A program made the position numbers and the translations under genes. Shown here piece after piece: positions 24,774 to 34,596 of a stretch of 64,000 bases of DNA. Origin of the DNA: Collinsella sp. 4_8_47FAA (GTDB lineage Bacteria; Actinomycetota; Coriobacteriia; Coriobacteriales; Coriobacteriaceae); assembly GCF_000763055.1 (NCBI RefSeq), contig NZ_KN214136.1:136034-200033 (forward strand). Direction: 5' to 3'. The notes below the pieces were generated by a model. The model searched no databases. It was not told the DNA's origin and saw only the letters and a list, made by a program, of their open reading frames with translations. The stretch's first letter is position 1; every line of letters starts with the position of its first letter.

Positions 24774-27604
24774 TGGCTGCCAAACTCATCGATCTTTCCT
24801 TTACGCTCAACGGTCGCAAGGTCAAGGTTCAGATTGCCCCCGATACCATGCTCTTTTCGCTTTTGCGTGAGCAGGGTTGCGCGTCGGTGCGCTGTGCCTG
24901 CGAAACCACCAACTGCGGTCTGTGCACGGTGTGGCTCGATGGCGACCCGGTGCTGAGCTGCTCGGTTCCCGCCGCCCGTGTTGAGGGCCGCTCCATCACC
25001 ACGCTCGAGGGCCTCAAGGCCGAGTCCGAGGCACTGGCCCGTGCGATGGCTGCCGAAGGCGCCGAGCAGTGCGGTTTTTGCGCCCCCGGCCTTATCATGA
25101 ACGTGCTGGCGCTTGCCCGCGCCGCCAAGGAGGACCCGAGCCTCGTCGCCACTCGCGAGGAGCTCTCGCGCCAGCTCGCCGGCAACCTCTGCCGTTGCAG
25201 CGGCTACGAGAGCCAGCTGCGCGCCATCGTCCGCTTCCTTAACGAGTCCGGCGTGCGGGTGGGCTTTGAGATGCCCGAACTGCCGGTCAACGATACCAGC
25301 TGCGACGGCGTCACCTACAAGCAGATTACCCACAAGCTGCCCAAGAAGGACTCGAAGGCGCTGCTCGAGGGGCGTCCCGTCTACACGGGCGACCTGGTGC
25401 CCGCCGGCGCCCTGATCGTCAAGCTCAAGCGCAGCCCGTATGCCCGCGCCAAGATCCGCTCCATCGATACGTCGCGCGCCCTGAAGGTGCCCGGCGTGGT
25501 GGGCGTCTACACTTACGAGGACGTGCCCAAGCGCCGCTTTACCATCGCCGGCCAGAGCTACCCACAGCCTTCGCCCTACGACCGCCTGATCCTCGAGAAC
25601 CTCGTGCGCTACCAAAACGAGGAGGTGGCGATCGTCGCCGCCGAGACCGAGGAGGCCGCCGACAGGGCGCTCAAGCTCATCAAGGTCGACTACGAGGTGC
25701 TCGAGCCGCTGCTCGACTTTACCCAGGCACTCGATAACGACATCGTGGTTCACCCCGAGGGCGACGTGACCTTTATGTTCCCGCAGGGCGGGGATGTCTC
25801 GCGCAACCTGGTGTGCAGCGGTACCAGCGACTTTGGCGATTTGGACGAGGCCTTCGCCCAGAGCGACATCGTCTTCACCCGCACCTACACCAGCCAGGCC
25901 ACCCAGACCGCGCCCATGGAGACCTTCCGTGCCTTCGCGACGACCGACGCCTTCGGCCGCATCTCGGTGACCACCTCGACGCAGGTGCCCTTCCACGTGC
26001 GCCGCATGGTCGCGCAGTCGCTCGATATTCCGCAGTCGCAGGTGCAGGTCATTAAGCCGCGCATCGGCGGCGGCTTTGGCTCCAAGCAGACGGGCTGCTG
26101 CGAGATCTTCGTGGCGTTCGTTACCCAGCAGACCGGCCGTCCGAGCTACTGCTGCTACACCCGCGAGGAGACCATCACCGCGGGCAATTCGCGCCATCAG
26201 ATGCAGATGACCGTTAAGCTGGGCGCCATGAACGACGGCACCATCACGGCCATCGATCTGCACACGCTGTCCAACGCCGGCGCGTACGGCGAGCACGCTA
26301 CCACGACGATCGGCCTTTCGGGCCACAAGAGCCTGCCTATCTACAACCATGTGAAGGCGAGCCGCTTTAGCTGGGACGCCGTCTACACCAATACCAACCG
26401 CGGCGGCGCGTATCGTGGCTACGGTGCCACCCAGGGCCAGTTTGCCGTGGAGAGTGCCGTCAACGAGCTCGCCGACATGCTGCACATGGACCCCGCCGAC
26501 CTGCGCCTTAAGAACATTGTGCGCGAGGGCGAAATCATGCCGCAGTACTACAACGAGAAGCTCAACGCCTGCGCGCTCGACCGCTGCCTGCTGCGTGCGA
26601 TGGACATGATCGGTTGGCGCGACAAGCCGCTGGCTGTGGACCTGGGCGACCGCGTGCGCGCTCTGGGCTGCGCGCTCACCATGCAGGGCTCGGGCATCTC
26701 CAACGTGGACATTGCCGGCATCGACATGCGTCTGGAGGAGGACGGCTTCATTACCATCGGCACCGGCGCCACCGATAACGGCATGGGCGTCGACACGATC
26801 CTGGCGCAGATTGCCGCCGAGGAGCTGGGCGTGGAGAGTTCGATGATCGTGGTGCGCGGCGTGGACACCGATGTGTCGCCGTTTGACGCCGGCTCGTACG
26901 CGAGCTCGGGTACGTACGTGACGGGCCTGGCCGCCAAGAACGCCGCGACCGAGCTGCGCGAGAAGATCTGCGCCAAGGCCGCCCAGATGTGGGACGTGGA
27001 CGCCGCCGATGTGGTCTTCGATGGCCAGTACGTGCGTCTGTCCGACGAGCGTGCCGCCCGCGAGCAGAACCGCTACCTCACGCTGCGCGACTTTGCCAAC
27101 CTGTGCGTCAAGAACATCGCGGGCGGCGACGCGCTCACCTCGCATGCCTCTGCCTGCCTGCCCGTTTCGCCTCCGCCGTTTATGGCCGGTATTGCCGAGG
27201 TCGAGGTCGACAAGGCCACCGGCAAGGTGACTGTGGTGGACTACGCGGCGGCTGTGGACTGCGGCACCGTGATCAACGAGGCGCTCGCACGCGTCCAGGC
27301 CGAGGGCGGCATTGCCCAGGGCATCGGTCACGCGCTCTACGAGATCGTCGAGCACGATGACCGCGGCCGCCTGCGTACCGGCAACTTTATGAGCTACAAG
27401 CTGCCCACACGTCTGGATATCGGCAGCATTCGCGTGGCCTTTGAGCCGAGCTACGAGCCGACGGGTCCGTTTGGCGCCAAGTCGATCGGCGAGGTCGTCA
27501 TCAACACGCCGCTCGCCGCCGTGGCCTCGGCCGTGGCACACGCCACCGGACATCAGGTTCGCTCGCTGCCCATCACGCCCGAGAAAGCCCTGCTGGGGGA
27601 GTAG
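24773..27604 (+). CDS. Molybdenum hydroxylase, 2Fe-2S plus Mo-binding subunit (XdhD-like)
   Basis: A 943-residue fusion. Residues 1-80 form a plant-type 2Fe-2S ferredoxin (CACETTNCGLC), 85-160 the helical [2Fe-2S] domain (QCGFCAPG and LCRCSGY), and 185-943 the xanthine dehydrogenase molybdopterin domains, including GGGFGSKQ near residue 440 and the active-site region GAKSIGEVV near 900 with the catalytic Glu. The 2Fe-2S-plus-Mo fusion with a separate FAD subunit is the layout of selenium-dependent molybdenum hydroxylases such as XdhD/YgfN. With selABC and a DUF3343 gene nearby, a labile-selenium purine or related hydroxylase is a reasonable inference. The substrate cannot be read from sequence. 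Confidence 0.88.
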   Translation: MAAKLIDLSFTLNGRKVKVQIAPDTMLFSLLREQGCASVRCACETTNCGLCTVWLDGDPVLSCSVPAARVEGRSITTLEGLKAESEALARAMAAEGAEQCGFCAPGLIMNVLALARAAKEDPSLVATREELSRQLAGNLCRCSGYESQLRAIVRFLNESGVRVGFEMPELPVNDTSCDGVTYKQITHKLPKKDSKALLEGRPVYTGDLVPAGALIVKLKRSPYARAKIRSIDTSRALKVPGVVGVYTYEDVPKRRFTIAGQSYPQPSPYDRLILENLVRYQNEEVAIVAAETEEAADRALKLIKVDYEVLEPLLDFTQALDNDIVVHPEGDVTFMFPQGGDVSRNLVCSGTSDFGDLDEAFAQSDIVFTRTYTSQATQTAPMETFRAFATTDAFGRISVTTSTQVPFHVRRMVAQSLDIPQSQVQVIKPRIGGGFGSKQTGCCEIFVAFVTQQTGRPSYCCYTREETITAGNSRHQMQMTVKLGAMNDGTITAIDLHTLSNAGAYGEHATTTIGLSGHKSLPIYNHVKASRFSWDAVYTNTNRGGAYRGYGATQGQFAVESAVNELADMLHMDPADLRLKNIVREGEIMPQYYNEKLNACALDRCLLRAMDMIGWRDKPLAVDLGDRVRALGCALTMQGSGISNVDIAGIDMRLEEDGFITIGTGATDNGMGVDTILAQIAAEELGVESSMIVVRGVDTDVSPFDAGSYASSGTYVTGLAAKNAATELREKICAKAAQMWDVDAADVVFDGQYVRLSDERAAREQNRYLTLRDFANLCVKNIAGGDALTSHASACLPVSPPPFMAGIAEVEVDKATGKVTVVDYAAAVDCGTVINEALARVQAEGGIAQGIGHALYEIVEHDDRGRLRTGNFMSYKLPTRLDIGSIRVAFEPSYEPTGPFGAKSIGEVVINTPLAAVASAVAHATGHQVRSLPITPEKALLGE

Positions 27605-27631
27605 CGGGGCAGCGAACAGTCGTAATGGGCG

Positions 27632-27656
27632 GGGCGGGGCAACTCGCCCCGCCTTT
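27632..27656 (+). terminator. Terminator after the molybdenum hydroxylase
   Basis: An eight-pair stem GGCGGGGC/GCCCCGCC with loop AACTC is followed by TTTT. Confidence 0.9.
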
Positions 27657-27743
27657 TGCACTCGTGGTGAGGTCGTGAGCCTGTAAAACGTGTGCGTGCG
27701 CTTGACGTTCGTATCTGCTATCATTCCTAGTCTGTGCGCTCAT

Positions 27744-27827
27744 GCGGGCGTGGCGGAATTGGTAGACGCGCCAGATTTAGGTTCTGGTGGGATTCCCGTG
27801 AAGGTTCGAGTCCTTTCGCCCGCACCA
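27744..27827 (+). tRNA. tRNA-Leu (UAG anticodon)
   Basis: The acceptor stem GCGGGCG/CGCCCGC pairs fully. The anticodon stem CCAGA/TCTGG closes loop TTTAGGT with UAG at 27778-27780 (reads CUA/CUN). A long variable arm (GGGATTCCCGT) marks a class II tRNA. T loop TTCGAGT and encoded CCA are present. A TTGACG lies upstream but with poor spacing to a -10. Confidence 0.96.
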
Positions 27828-27917
27828 TCGCACCTGCGTCGGCCCTGGCCGTCGCGACACTTTGTTGCATAAAGGTACCAGCACCTCAGATAAGCTGGGC
27901 AGTATGAGGAGGAACTG

Positions 27918-29216
27918 TTGAACATCACCGCTTCTGACGTCAAGGACGCCAAGCTCACCGCTACGGTCACCATCCCGGCCGCCGACGTCGACGCCGCGAT
28001 CAAGAAGGCCTACAAGGACACCGCCAAGAAGTACCGCTTCCCGGGCTTCCGCGCCGGTAAGGCTCCCCGTCCGGTCATCGACTCTGCTCTTGGCGCCGAG
28101 GCTACCCTCGCTCAGGCCACCAACGACCTGATCGCCGCCAACGAGCCCGCCGTCCTCAACGAGCTGGACATCGTCCCCACCAAGAATGGTGACTACAAGG
28201 ACCTCGACCTCGCCAAGGATCACGAGGACTACACCTACACGGTCGAGTTCTCCCTGCGTCCCGCCGCTGAGCTCTCCTCCTTCGACGCCGTCGAGATCGA
28301 GATGCCCCCTGCGGAGGTCACCGAGTCCGAGATCAACAACCAGGTCGAGATGCTCCTCAACTACCGCGCCACCTTCGAGGACGTCGAGGGTCGCGCCGTT
28401 GAGGCAGACGACTATGTGACCGTCGACCTCAAGGCCGTTGAGAACGCCGACAACTTCGCCGCCGAGGGCCGCATGCTCATCGCCGGTAGCGACAGCAACC
28501 CCAAGGAGTTCAACGAGGCCCTGATCGGCGCTAACGTTGACGATGTCAAGACCGTCACCTGGACCGACGAGGTCGAGGAGGGCGAGGAGGCCGAGACCCA
28601 CACCGTCGAGGTCACCGTCAAGGGCATCAAGGTCCGCAACACCCCCGAGCTCACCGACGAGCTCGTCAAGTCCGACTTTGGCTTCGACAGCATCGAGGCC
28701 ATGCGCGACGCCATCAAGATCGAGATCGAGCAGGACAAGGCTTCCCGCCTCCCGGCCGAGAAGGAGAACCGTTGCGTCTCCGCTCTCGCCGAGCGCCTGC
28801 AGCTCGACGAGATGGATGCCGACTACGAGCAGTCCGTCTTTGAGGAGCTTGGCCAGAACTTCCTGTCCAACCTCGCTGCCCGCGGCATGACCCTGGACAC
28901 CTGGCTGCCCGCTTCCGGTCTGACCATGGAGCAGTTCATCGGCGACCTGCACAAGCAGGCCAACGACGTTGCCCGTGAGTCCCTGGCTCTGGACGCCCTC
29001 GCCCGCGAGCTCAAGATCGAGGTCACCGAGGACGACATCAACGCCGAGTTCGAGAAGGCCGGCGTCAAGGACGTCGAGGCTTCCAAGGCCGAGTTCATCG
29101 CCGATGGCCGCATGCCTGCCGTCCGCGAGTCCATCCGTCGCTCCAAGGCCGTCGACCACCTGGTCGAGAACGCCAAGGTGACCGAGGTCGACGAGACCGC
29201 CAAGGACGCCGAGTAA
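27918..29216 (+). CDS. tig: Trigger factor (ribosome-bound chaperone/PPIase)
   Basis: A 432-residue chaperone that binds nascent chains at the ribosome exit. The ribosome-binding signature FPGFRAGKAPR is near residue 40. A FKBP-type PPIase-like domain follows around residues 155-240, and the rest is the helical C-terminal chaperone domain. The start is TTG, supported by GAGGAGGAA directly upstream; a nearby ATG is out of frame. It sits before clpP-clpX, the classic tig-clpP-clpX order. Confidence 0.95.
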   Translation: MNITASDVKDAKLTATVTIPAADVDAAIKKAYKDTAKKYRFPGFRAGKAPRPVIDSALGAEATLAQATNDLIAANEPAVLNELDIVPTKNGDYKDLDLAKDHEDYTYTVEFSLRPAAELSSFDAVEIEMPPAEVTESEINNQVEMLLNYRATFEDVEGRAVEADDYVTVDLKAVENADNFAAEGRMLIAGSDSNPKEFNEALIGANVDDVKTVTWTDEVEEGEEAETHTVEVTVKGIKVRNTPELTDELVKSDFGFDSIEAMRDAIKIEIEQDKASRLPAEKENRCVSALAERLQLDEMDADYEQSVFEELGQNFLSNLAARGMTLDTWLPASGLTMEQFIGDLHKQANDVARESLALDALARELKIEVTEDDINAEFEKAGVKDVEASKAEFIADGRMPAVRESIRRSKAVDHLVENAKVTEVDETAKDAE

Positions 29217-29292
29217 TTCTCGCCACCTTGCCCGCGAGCGCATGCGTGCGCCCGTGATGGGGTAAAGTTATACACCGGTTATCCGGTTGCTT

Positions 29293-29337
29293 CGTACGGT
29301 GCCAGCCAATGCATAGCATGCGGGCACCGTACGTTTA
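29293..29337 (+). terminator. Hairpin between tig and clpP
   Basis: An 11-bp perfect stem CGTACGGTGCC/GGCACCGTACG with a 19-nt loop is followed by TTTAT. It probably terminates tig transcription, though the short U-run could allow read-through into clpP. Confidence 0.75.
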
Positions 29338-29379
29338 TCTAGAACCAATTTGGTCCGCAAGAGAGAAATGGAGATGCGT

Positions 29380-30000
29380 ATGATCGCCAAGTTCGATTCC
29401 GCCCTCGTGCCATACGTTATCGAGCAGACGCCGCGCGGCGAGCGCAGCTACGATATCTATTCGCGCCTGCTCAACGACCGTATCATCTTCTTGGGCGAGG
29501 AGATCAACTCCGTCAGCGCCAACCTGGTCGTTGCCCAGCTGCTGCATCTTGAGAGCCAGGATGCCGAGAAGGATATTTCGCTCTACATCAATTCGCCCGG
29601 CGGCGAGGTCTACTCCGGCCTGGCGATTCTGGACACCATGAACTTTATTAAGCCGCAGGTCTCCACCATCTGCGTCGGCATGGCCGCGTCCATGGCCGCC
29701 GTGCTGCTTTCGGCCGGCGCCAAGGGCAAGCGCTTCTGCCTGCCGCACTCCAAGGTCATGATTCACCAGCCCAGCGGCGGTGCCCAGGGCCAGCAGACCG
29801 AGATTGAGATTGTGGCCGAGGAGATCAAGAAGACCCGTCGCGAGCTCAACCAGATCCTGTCCGACGCCTCGGGCCAGCCTATCGAGAAGGTCCAGGCCGA
29901 CACCGAGCGCGACAACTACCTGACCGCTGCCGAGGCCCTCGACTACGGCCTGATCGACCGTATCGTCACCTCGCGCGACCTCGCCGCGAAGGACGCCTAG
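29380..30000 (+). CDS. clpP: ATP-dependent Clp protease proteolytic subunit
   Basis: A 206-residue serine protease that forms the double-ring chamber degrading proteins unfolded by ClpX. The catalytic triad is visible: Ser in GMAASMAA near residue 100, His in MIHQPSGG near 125 and Asp in ADTERD near 174. The ATG beginning [17 protein letters not shown] is preferred because GGAG lies 6 nt upstream. Two ATGs 2 and 4 codons earlier are in frame but badly spaced. clpX starts 2 nt after the stop codon. Confidence 0.95.
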   Translation: MIAKFDSALVPYVIEQTPRGERSYDIYSRLLNDRIIFLGEEINSVSANLVVAQLLHLESQDAEKDISLYINSPGGEVYSGLAILDTMNFIKPQVSTICVGMAASMAAVLLSAGAKGKRFCLPHSKVMIHQPSGGAQGQQTEIEIVAEEIKKTRRELNQILSDASGQPIEKVQADTERDNYLTAAEALDYGLIDRIVTSRDLAAKDA

Positions 30001-30001
30001 G

Positions 30002-31408
30002 ATGGCAGGTAACATGCAGGACAACTTTGACGAGAACGGCAACCCCATTCGCTGCTCCTTCTGCGGTAAAGAGCAGGGCCAGGTCCGTCGTCTCGTAAAG
30101 GGCCCGACCAACATCTTTATCTGCGACGAGTGCGTCGCCGCCTGCTCCGAGATCCTTGAGGAGTCGCTGGCTTCGGACTTTATGGACGCTGCCCGCAACG
30201 GCAATCTCCCGGGTTTCCTCAACGACCACGGCCAGGCTGCGTCCCAGCCCGCCGTTGACCCCGAGGCCGAGGGCTTTGAGCTTGAGGACGACCGTCAGGT
30301 CATCACGCACGTGCCGACGCCGCACGAGATCTATGACGAGCTTTCGGCCTATGTTATGGGGCAGGAGGACGCCAAGCGCGCCATGTCGGTTGCCGTGTAC
30401 AACCACTACCGTCGCGTGATCGAGGGCGGTGCCGCGGTGTCCGCCTTTGATGACGACATGGGCTCGCAGTTCGACGACGATATGGACGAGGTAGAGCTCG
30501 CCAAGTCCAACATCTTGCTGCTCGGTCCCACCGGTACCGGTAAGACCCTGCTCGCCCAGACGCTCGCGCGCATCCTCGAGGTGCCGTTTGCCATCGCCGA
30601 CGCTACCGCGCTTACCGAGGCCGGCTACGTGGGCGAGGATGTGGAGAACATCCTGCTCAAGCTCATCAACGCCGCCGATGGCGATATCGAGCGCGCGCAG
30701 GTCGGCATTATCTACGTGGATGAGATCGACAAGATCGCCCGCAAGGCTGAGAACCTCTCCATTACCCGCGATGTTTCGGGCGAGGGCGTTCAGCAGGCGC
30801 TGCTTAAGATTCTTGAGGGCACGGTGGCCAGCGTTCCGCCCACCGGCGGCCGCAAGCATCCCCAGCAGGAGCTGCTGCAGATCGATACGACCAACATCCT
30901 GTTCATCTGCGGCGGTGCCTTTGTGGGTCTGGATAAGATCATCGCCGATCGCGTGGGCAACAAGGGCGTGGGCTTTAACTCCGAGATCGCCGGCCCCACC
31001 TCGGTCGACGAGAACGACCTGCTGCGTCAGGTGCTCCCGCAGGACCTCAACGCCTTTGGCATGATTCCCGAGTTCGTGGGACGTACGCCCGTCGTCACCC
31101 AGACGCAGGCGCTCGACGAGGACGACCTGGTGTCGATCCTGACCGAGCCCAAGAACGCTGTGGTGCGTCAGTACCGCAAGATGTTCCAGCTCGAGGACGT
31201 TGAGCTTGAGTTTGAGGACGCCGCCCTGCACGAGATCGCCCGCATGGCGCTTGCCCGCAAGACCGGCGCCCGCGGCCTGCGTTCCATCTGCGAGGACGTG
31301 CTTCAGCAGACGATGTTCGACCTCCCCAGCGAGGAGGGCGTTTCCAAGGTCATCGTGACCGAAGCCTCCGTAAAGGGCGAAGAACAGCCCCAACGCATCT
31401 ACGGGTAA
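30002..31408 (+). CDS. clpX: ATP-dependent Clp protease ATP-binding subunit
   Basis: A 468-residue AAA+ unfoldase and ClpP partner. The N-terminal zinc domain has CSFCGKE at residue 18 and CDECVAAC near 42. Walker A is GPTGTGKT near residue 177, Walker B IIYVDEID near 240, and sensor-2 TGARGLRSI lies near the C-terminus; GYVGEDVE is the typical pore-region segment. It is about 45 residues longer than E. coli ClpX, mostly in an acidic linker (residues ~75-100) and an insertion with [14 protein letters not shown] near 150. It is coupled to clpP. Confidence 0.96.
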   Translation: MAGNMQDNFDENGNPIRCSFCGKEQGQVRRLVKGPTNIFICDECVAACSEILEESLASDFMDAARNGNLPGFLNDHGQAASQPAVDPEAEGFELEDDRQVITHVPTPHEIYDELSAYVMGQEDAKRAMSVAVYNHYRRVIEGGAAVSAFDDDMGSQFDDDMDEVELAKSNILLLGPTGTGKTLLAQTLARILEVPFAIADATALTEAGYVGEDVENILLKLINAADGDIERAQVGIIYVDEIDKIARKAENLSITRDVSGEGVQQALLKILEGTVASVPPTGGRKHPQQELLQIDTTNILFICGGAFVGLDKIIADRVGNKGVGFNSEIAGPTSVDENDLLRQVLPQDLNAFGMIPEFVGRTPVVTQTQALDEDDLVSILTEPKNAVVRQYRKMFQLEDVELEFEDAALHEIARMALARKTGARGLRSICEDVLQQTMFDLPSEEGVSKVIVTEASVKGEEQPQRIYG

Positions 31409-31430
31409 ACCAGCCAAAAACGTGTTTGCT

Positions 31431-31466
31431 AATAGCCTCCGACCACCCGCGGTCGGAGGCTATTTT
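31431..31466 (+). terminator. clpX terminator
   Basis: A 14-bp perfect stem AATAGCCTCCGACC/GGTCGGAGGCTATT with a six-base loop is followed by TTATAT. Confidence 0.9.
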
Positions 31467-31559
31467 ATATATGCGCAATAACCCCAACTACCTGTGCTAT
31501 TCTGTGTGTTTGTTTAAGCCTCGGCGAAGTCATATCAGACTGAAGTAATCGATACCTAA

Positions 31560-31599
31560 GGGGAGGAATGCAGGCCCTGGCGGGCCTACATTCCTCCCC
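31560..31599 (+). promoter_or_regulatory. Strong leader hairpin upstream of valS
   Basis: GGGGAGGAATG/CATTCCTCCCC (11 perfect pairs) encloses AGGCC/GGCCT, leaving a six-base loop. It ends 21 nt before the valS start and has no U-run. The left arm contains an RBS-like GGGGAGG. I do not see a T-box specifier stem or a canonical T-box sequence, so its role is unassigned. Confidence 0.6.
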
Positions 31600-31619
31600 G
31601 GCGGGACAGGGAGAGATAT

Positions 31620-34316
31620 ATGGAAGAAATGCCCAAGAACTACGATCCGTCGACAAACGAGCCGGCGATCCTGCAGAAGTGGCTCGACGGCGGCTACTAC
31701 AAGCGCCGCGAGGGCGTGGGCGACTGCACCGTCACCATTCCGCCTCCCAACGTGACCGGCAAGCTCCACATGGGTCACGCCACCGACGACTCCATCCAGG
31801 ACGCCATCATCCGTATGGCTCGCATGCGCGGCAAGTCTACGCGCTGGGTGCTCGGTACCGATCACGCCGGTATCGCCACGCAGACCAAGGTCGACAAGAA
31901 GCTGAAGAGCGAGGGCATCAGCCGCCTGGAGATCGGTCGCGACAAGTTTGTCGACGCCTGCTGGGACTGGACCCACGAGTATGGCGGCATCATCGTCGAG
32001 CAGATCAAGCGCATGGGCTGCTCCGTCGACTTCGACAACGAGCGCTTTACCATGGACGAGGACTACGCGCAGGCCGTGCGCAAGGTCTTCTGCGATTGGT
32101 ACCACGACGGCCTGATCTACCGTGGCAAGCGTATCGTTAACTGGTGCCCCAACTGCACCACCGCCATCTCGGACGACGAGGCCGAATATAAGGACGAGAA
32201 GGGCCACCTGTGGCACCTGCGCTACCCGCTGACCGAGCCGGTCAACGGCCAGGACTACATCGTCGTCGCCACCACGCGCCCCGAGACCATGCTCGGCGAC
32301 ACGGGCGTCGCCGTCTCCCCGAAGGATCCCGAGAAGGCCGCCTTCGTGGGTAAGACCGTCAAGCTTCCCATCGTTGACCGCGAGATCCCCATCTTTGAGG
32401 ATTGGCACGTCGATGCCAACTTTGGTTCCGGCTTCGTTAAGGTCACCCCGGCCCACGACCCCAACGACTACGCCATGGGCCAGGCCCACGACCTGCCGCA
32501 GATCAACATCTTCGACGAGCACGCGGTGGTCGTCGAGGGCTACGGCGAGTTCACCGGCTTGAATCGCGACGAGTGCCGCGAGGCCGTCATCAAGTGGTTT
32601 GAGGAGCATGACCTGCTCGACCACGTCGAGGACCTCGATCACTCCGTCATGCACTGCTACCGTTGCGACGCCGCGCTGGAGCCGTGGCTGTCCGAGCAGT
32701 GGTTCGTCGCCGTCGATAAGCTCAAGGGGCCGGCGCTCGACGCCGTCAACTCTGGCAAGGTCACCTTCCACCCCGCGCGCTGGACGCAGACCTACACCAC
32801 CTGGATGGAGAACCTCAAGGACTGGTGCATCTCGCGCCAGCTTTGGTGGGGCCACCGTATCCCCGTGTTCTACTGCGAGGATTGCGGCTGGGAGGACGCC
32901 CTTACCGAGGACACCGACGTGTGCCCCAAGTGCGGCGGTCATCACGTGCATCAGGACGAGAACGTGTTGGACACCTGGTTCAGCTCTCAGCTGTGGACTT
33001 TCGCCACGCAGGGCTGGCCGCAAAAGCCGGAGCTGCTCGAGGGACATCACCCCACGACGGCGCTCGTCACCGCGCGCGACATCATCGCGCTGTGGGTTGC
33101 TCGCATGGTCATGAGCTCGCTGTACTTCCTGGACGAGGTGCCGTTTAAGGACGTCGTCATCTACCCGACGATCCTGGCCAAGGACGGCAGCCGCATGTCC
33201 AAGTCCAAGGGCAACGGCGTTGACCCCATGGACCTCATCGGTATGTACGGCGCCGACGCCATGCGCTTCAACCTGCTCACGCTGTGCACCAACAACCAGG
33301 ATGTTAAGTTCGATGCGAACATCGATAAGAAGACTAAGAAGCTTATCAACAGCCCGCGTACCGACCAGGCTAAGTCGTTTGTGACCAAGATCTGGAACGC
33401 AAGTCGCTTCCTGCTTATGAACATGGAGGGCTACACGCCCGGCGAGCCCGTCGTGGAGACGCCGGCCGACGCCTGGATGTTCAGCCGCCTGGCAAAGGCC
33501 GTGAAGATGGTCACCGAGGGTATTGAGAACTACACCTTTGGCGATATGGCCCGCGGCGTGCAGCAGTTCTTCTGGAACGAGGTCTGCGACTGGTACGTCG
33601 AGGTCACTAAGGCTCGTCTGAAGGGCGAGGGCCGTCTGCAGGCTCAGCGCAACCTGATCTTTGTGCTCGACACCTCTATTCGCCTGATGCACCCGCTCAT
33701 GCCGTTCGTCACCGAGGAGATCTGGGACAACATGCCGGCGAGCGTGCTCGACCTGGACGCCGAGGGCAACGTGGATCGCGCCGAGGCGCTCATGATCGCC
33801 AAGTGGCCCGAGCCCGCCGACTACGCCAAGTATGTCGATGAGCCTGCCGAGCGCGCGTTTGAGCTGTGCCGCGCCGTCGTTTCCGTCGCCCGCGCCACGC
33901 GTTCGCGTTATCGCTTGAGCCCCAAGGCCGAGCTCGACGTGGTCGTGCGCGCCGGTGCCGAGGACATCGAGAAGCTCGAGAGCCTGCGTTCGACCATTGA
34001 GCCGCTGGCGAACACCGCTTCGCTGGTCATGGGTACCGATGTCGAGAAGCCGGCCGCGAGCATCGCCGTGGTCGACAGCGGCGTCGAGGCCTTTGTGGTG
34101 CTCGAGGGCAAGGTTGACCTTTCGGCCGAGAAGGCACGTCTTGAGAAGGAGATCGCCGCGGCTCAGAAGGAGCTTGCCGGCTGCGAGAAGACGCTCGCGA
34201 ACGAGGGCTTTGTGGCCAAGGCCGCGCCCGCGGTGGTGCAGAAGAAGAGGGACCGTGCAGCTGAGCTCAAGGAGATCCTGGCGGCGCTGACTGCTCAGGT
34301 TGCTGACTTCTCGTAG
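31620..34316 (+). CDS. valS: Valyl-tRNA synthetase
   Basis: An 898-residue class I synthetase. The HIGH motif appears as HMGH in PPNVTGKLHMGHA near residue 45, and KMSKS as RMSKSKGN near 525. The editing (CP1) domain lies between, with TTRPETMLGDTGVA near 218. The anticodon-binding domain follows, and the C-terminus is the ValRS coiled coil (residues ~840-895, rich in Lys, Glu and Ala). RBS AGGGAGAG precedes the ATG. Length is typical. Confidence 0.97.
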   Translation: MEEMPKNYDPSTNEPAILQKWLDGGYYKRREGVGDCTVTIPPPNVTGKLHMGHATDDSIQDAIIRMARMRGKSTRWVLGTDHAGIATQTKVDKKLKSEGISRLEIGRDKFVDACWDWTHEYGGIIVEQIKRMGCSVDFDNERFTMDEDYAQAVRKVFCDWYHDGLIYRGKRIVNWCPNCTTAISDDEAEYKDEKGHLWHLRYPLTEPVNGQDYIVVATTRPETMLGDTGVAVSPKDPEKAAFVGKTVKLPIVDREIPIFEDWHVDANFGSGFVKVTPAHDPNDYAMGQAHDLPQINIFDEHAVVVEGYGEFTGLNRDECREAVIKWFEEHDLLDHVEDLDHSVMHCYRCDAALEPWLSEQWFVAVDKLKGPALDAVNSGKVTFHPARWTQTYTTWMENLKDWCISRQLWWGHRIPVFYCEDCGWEDALTEDTDVCPKCGGHHVHQDENVLDTWFSSQLWTFATQGWPQKPELLEGHHPTTALVTARDIIALWVARMVMSSLYFLDEVPFKDVVIYPTILAKDGSRMSKSKGNGVDPMDLIGMYGADAMRFNLLTLCTNNQDVKFDANIDKKTKKLINSPRTDQAKSFVTKIWNASRFLLMNMEGYTPGEPVVETPADAWMFSRLAKAVKMVTEGIENYTFGDMARGVQQFFWNEVCDWYVEVTKARLKGEGRLQAQRNLIFVLDTSIRLMHPLMPFVTEEIWDNMPASVLDLDAEGNVDRAEALMIAKWPEPADYAKYVDEPAERAFELCRAVVSVARATRSRYRLSPKAELDVVVRAGAEDIEKLESLRSTIEPLANTASLVMGTDVEKPAASIAVVDSGVEAFVVLEGKVDLSAEKARLEKEIAAAQKELAGCEKTLANEGFVAKAAPAVVQKKRDRAAELKEILAALTAQVADFS

Positions 34317-34335
34317 TTCTTACTGAGGGGCGCGT

Positions 34336-34436
34336 CCCGACGCTTTACTCGCTACTGCGGACAGTCCTGCGCAAGACGGACAGCACATTAAGTGCTGTCC
34401 TTTGCGTGCGGAACTTGTATCGAGCAAAGCGTCGGG
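34336..34436 (+). repeat. Nested inverted-repeat element after valS
   Basis: Outer arms CCCGACGCTTTACTCG and CGAGCAAAGCGTCGGG pair with one mismatch. Inside, GGACAGCAC/GTGCTGTCC forms a perfect nine-pair hairpin with loop ATTAA, flanked by CGCAA/TTGCG. No U-run follows. It could be an RNA structure at the 3' end of valS or a mobile palindrome. The ~120 nt between it and folC hold only a weak GAGG/CCTC hairpin followed by TTTTT (about 34540-34575). Confidence 0.6.
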
Positions 34437-34596
34437 CCGCTCCTAGTGCGGTTACGTGGTTGTTTGCAACTGGTAGGTTAGGGCCACTGGGTTGTGGCCT
34501 TGATTTCGCTGCAATCGGGTAAAGGCTGATATTGTCAACGCGAGGGGCTCATTCTTTTTGGTGGGCCTCTTTTTCTGTTATGGGGGACTTTGGGTT

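Noticed and set aside
27702..27724. Sigma-70 promoter of the tRNA-Leu gene
   Set aside because: TTGACG and TATCAT are separated by only 11 nt, too close for a standard promoter.
31467..31619. T-box riboswitch before valS
   Set aside because: No stem I specifier loop with a valine codon, no AG-bulge and no T-box (UGGNACCGCG-like) sequence was found; only the hairpin is supported.
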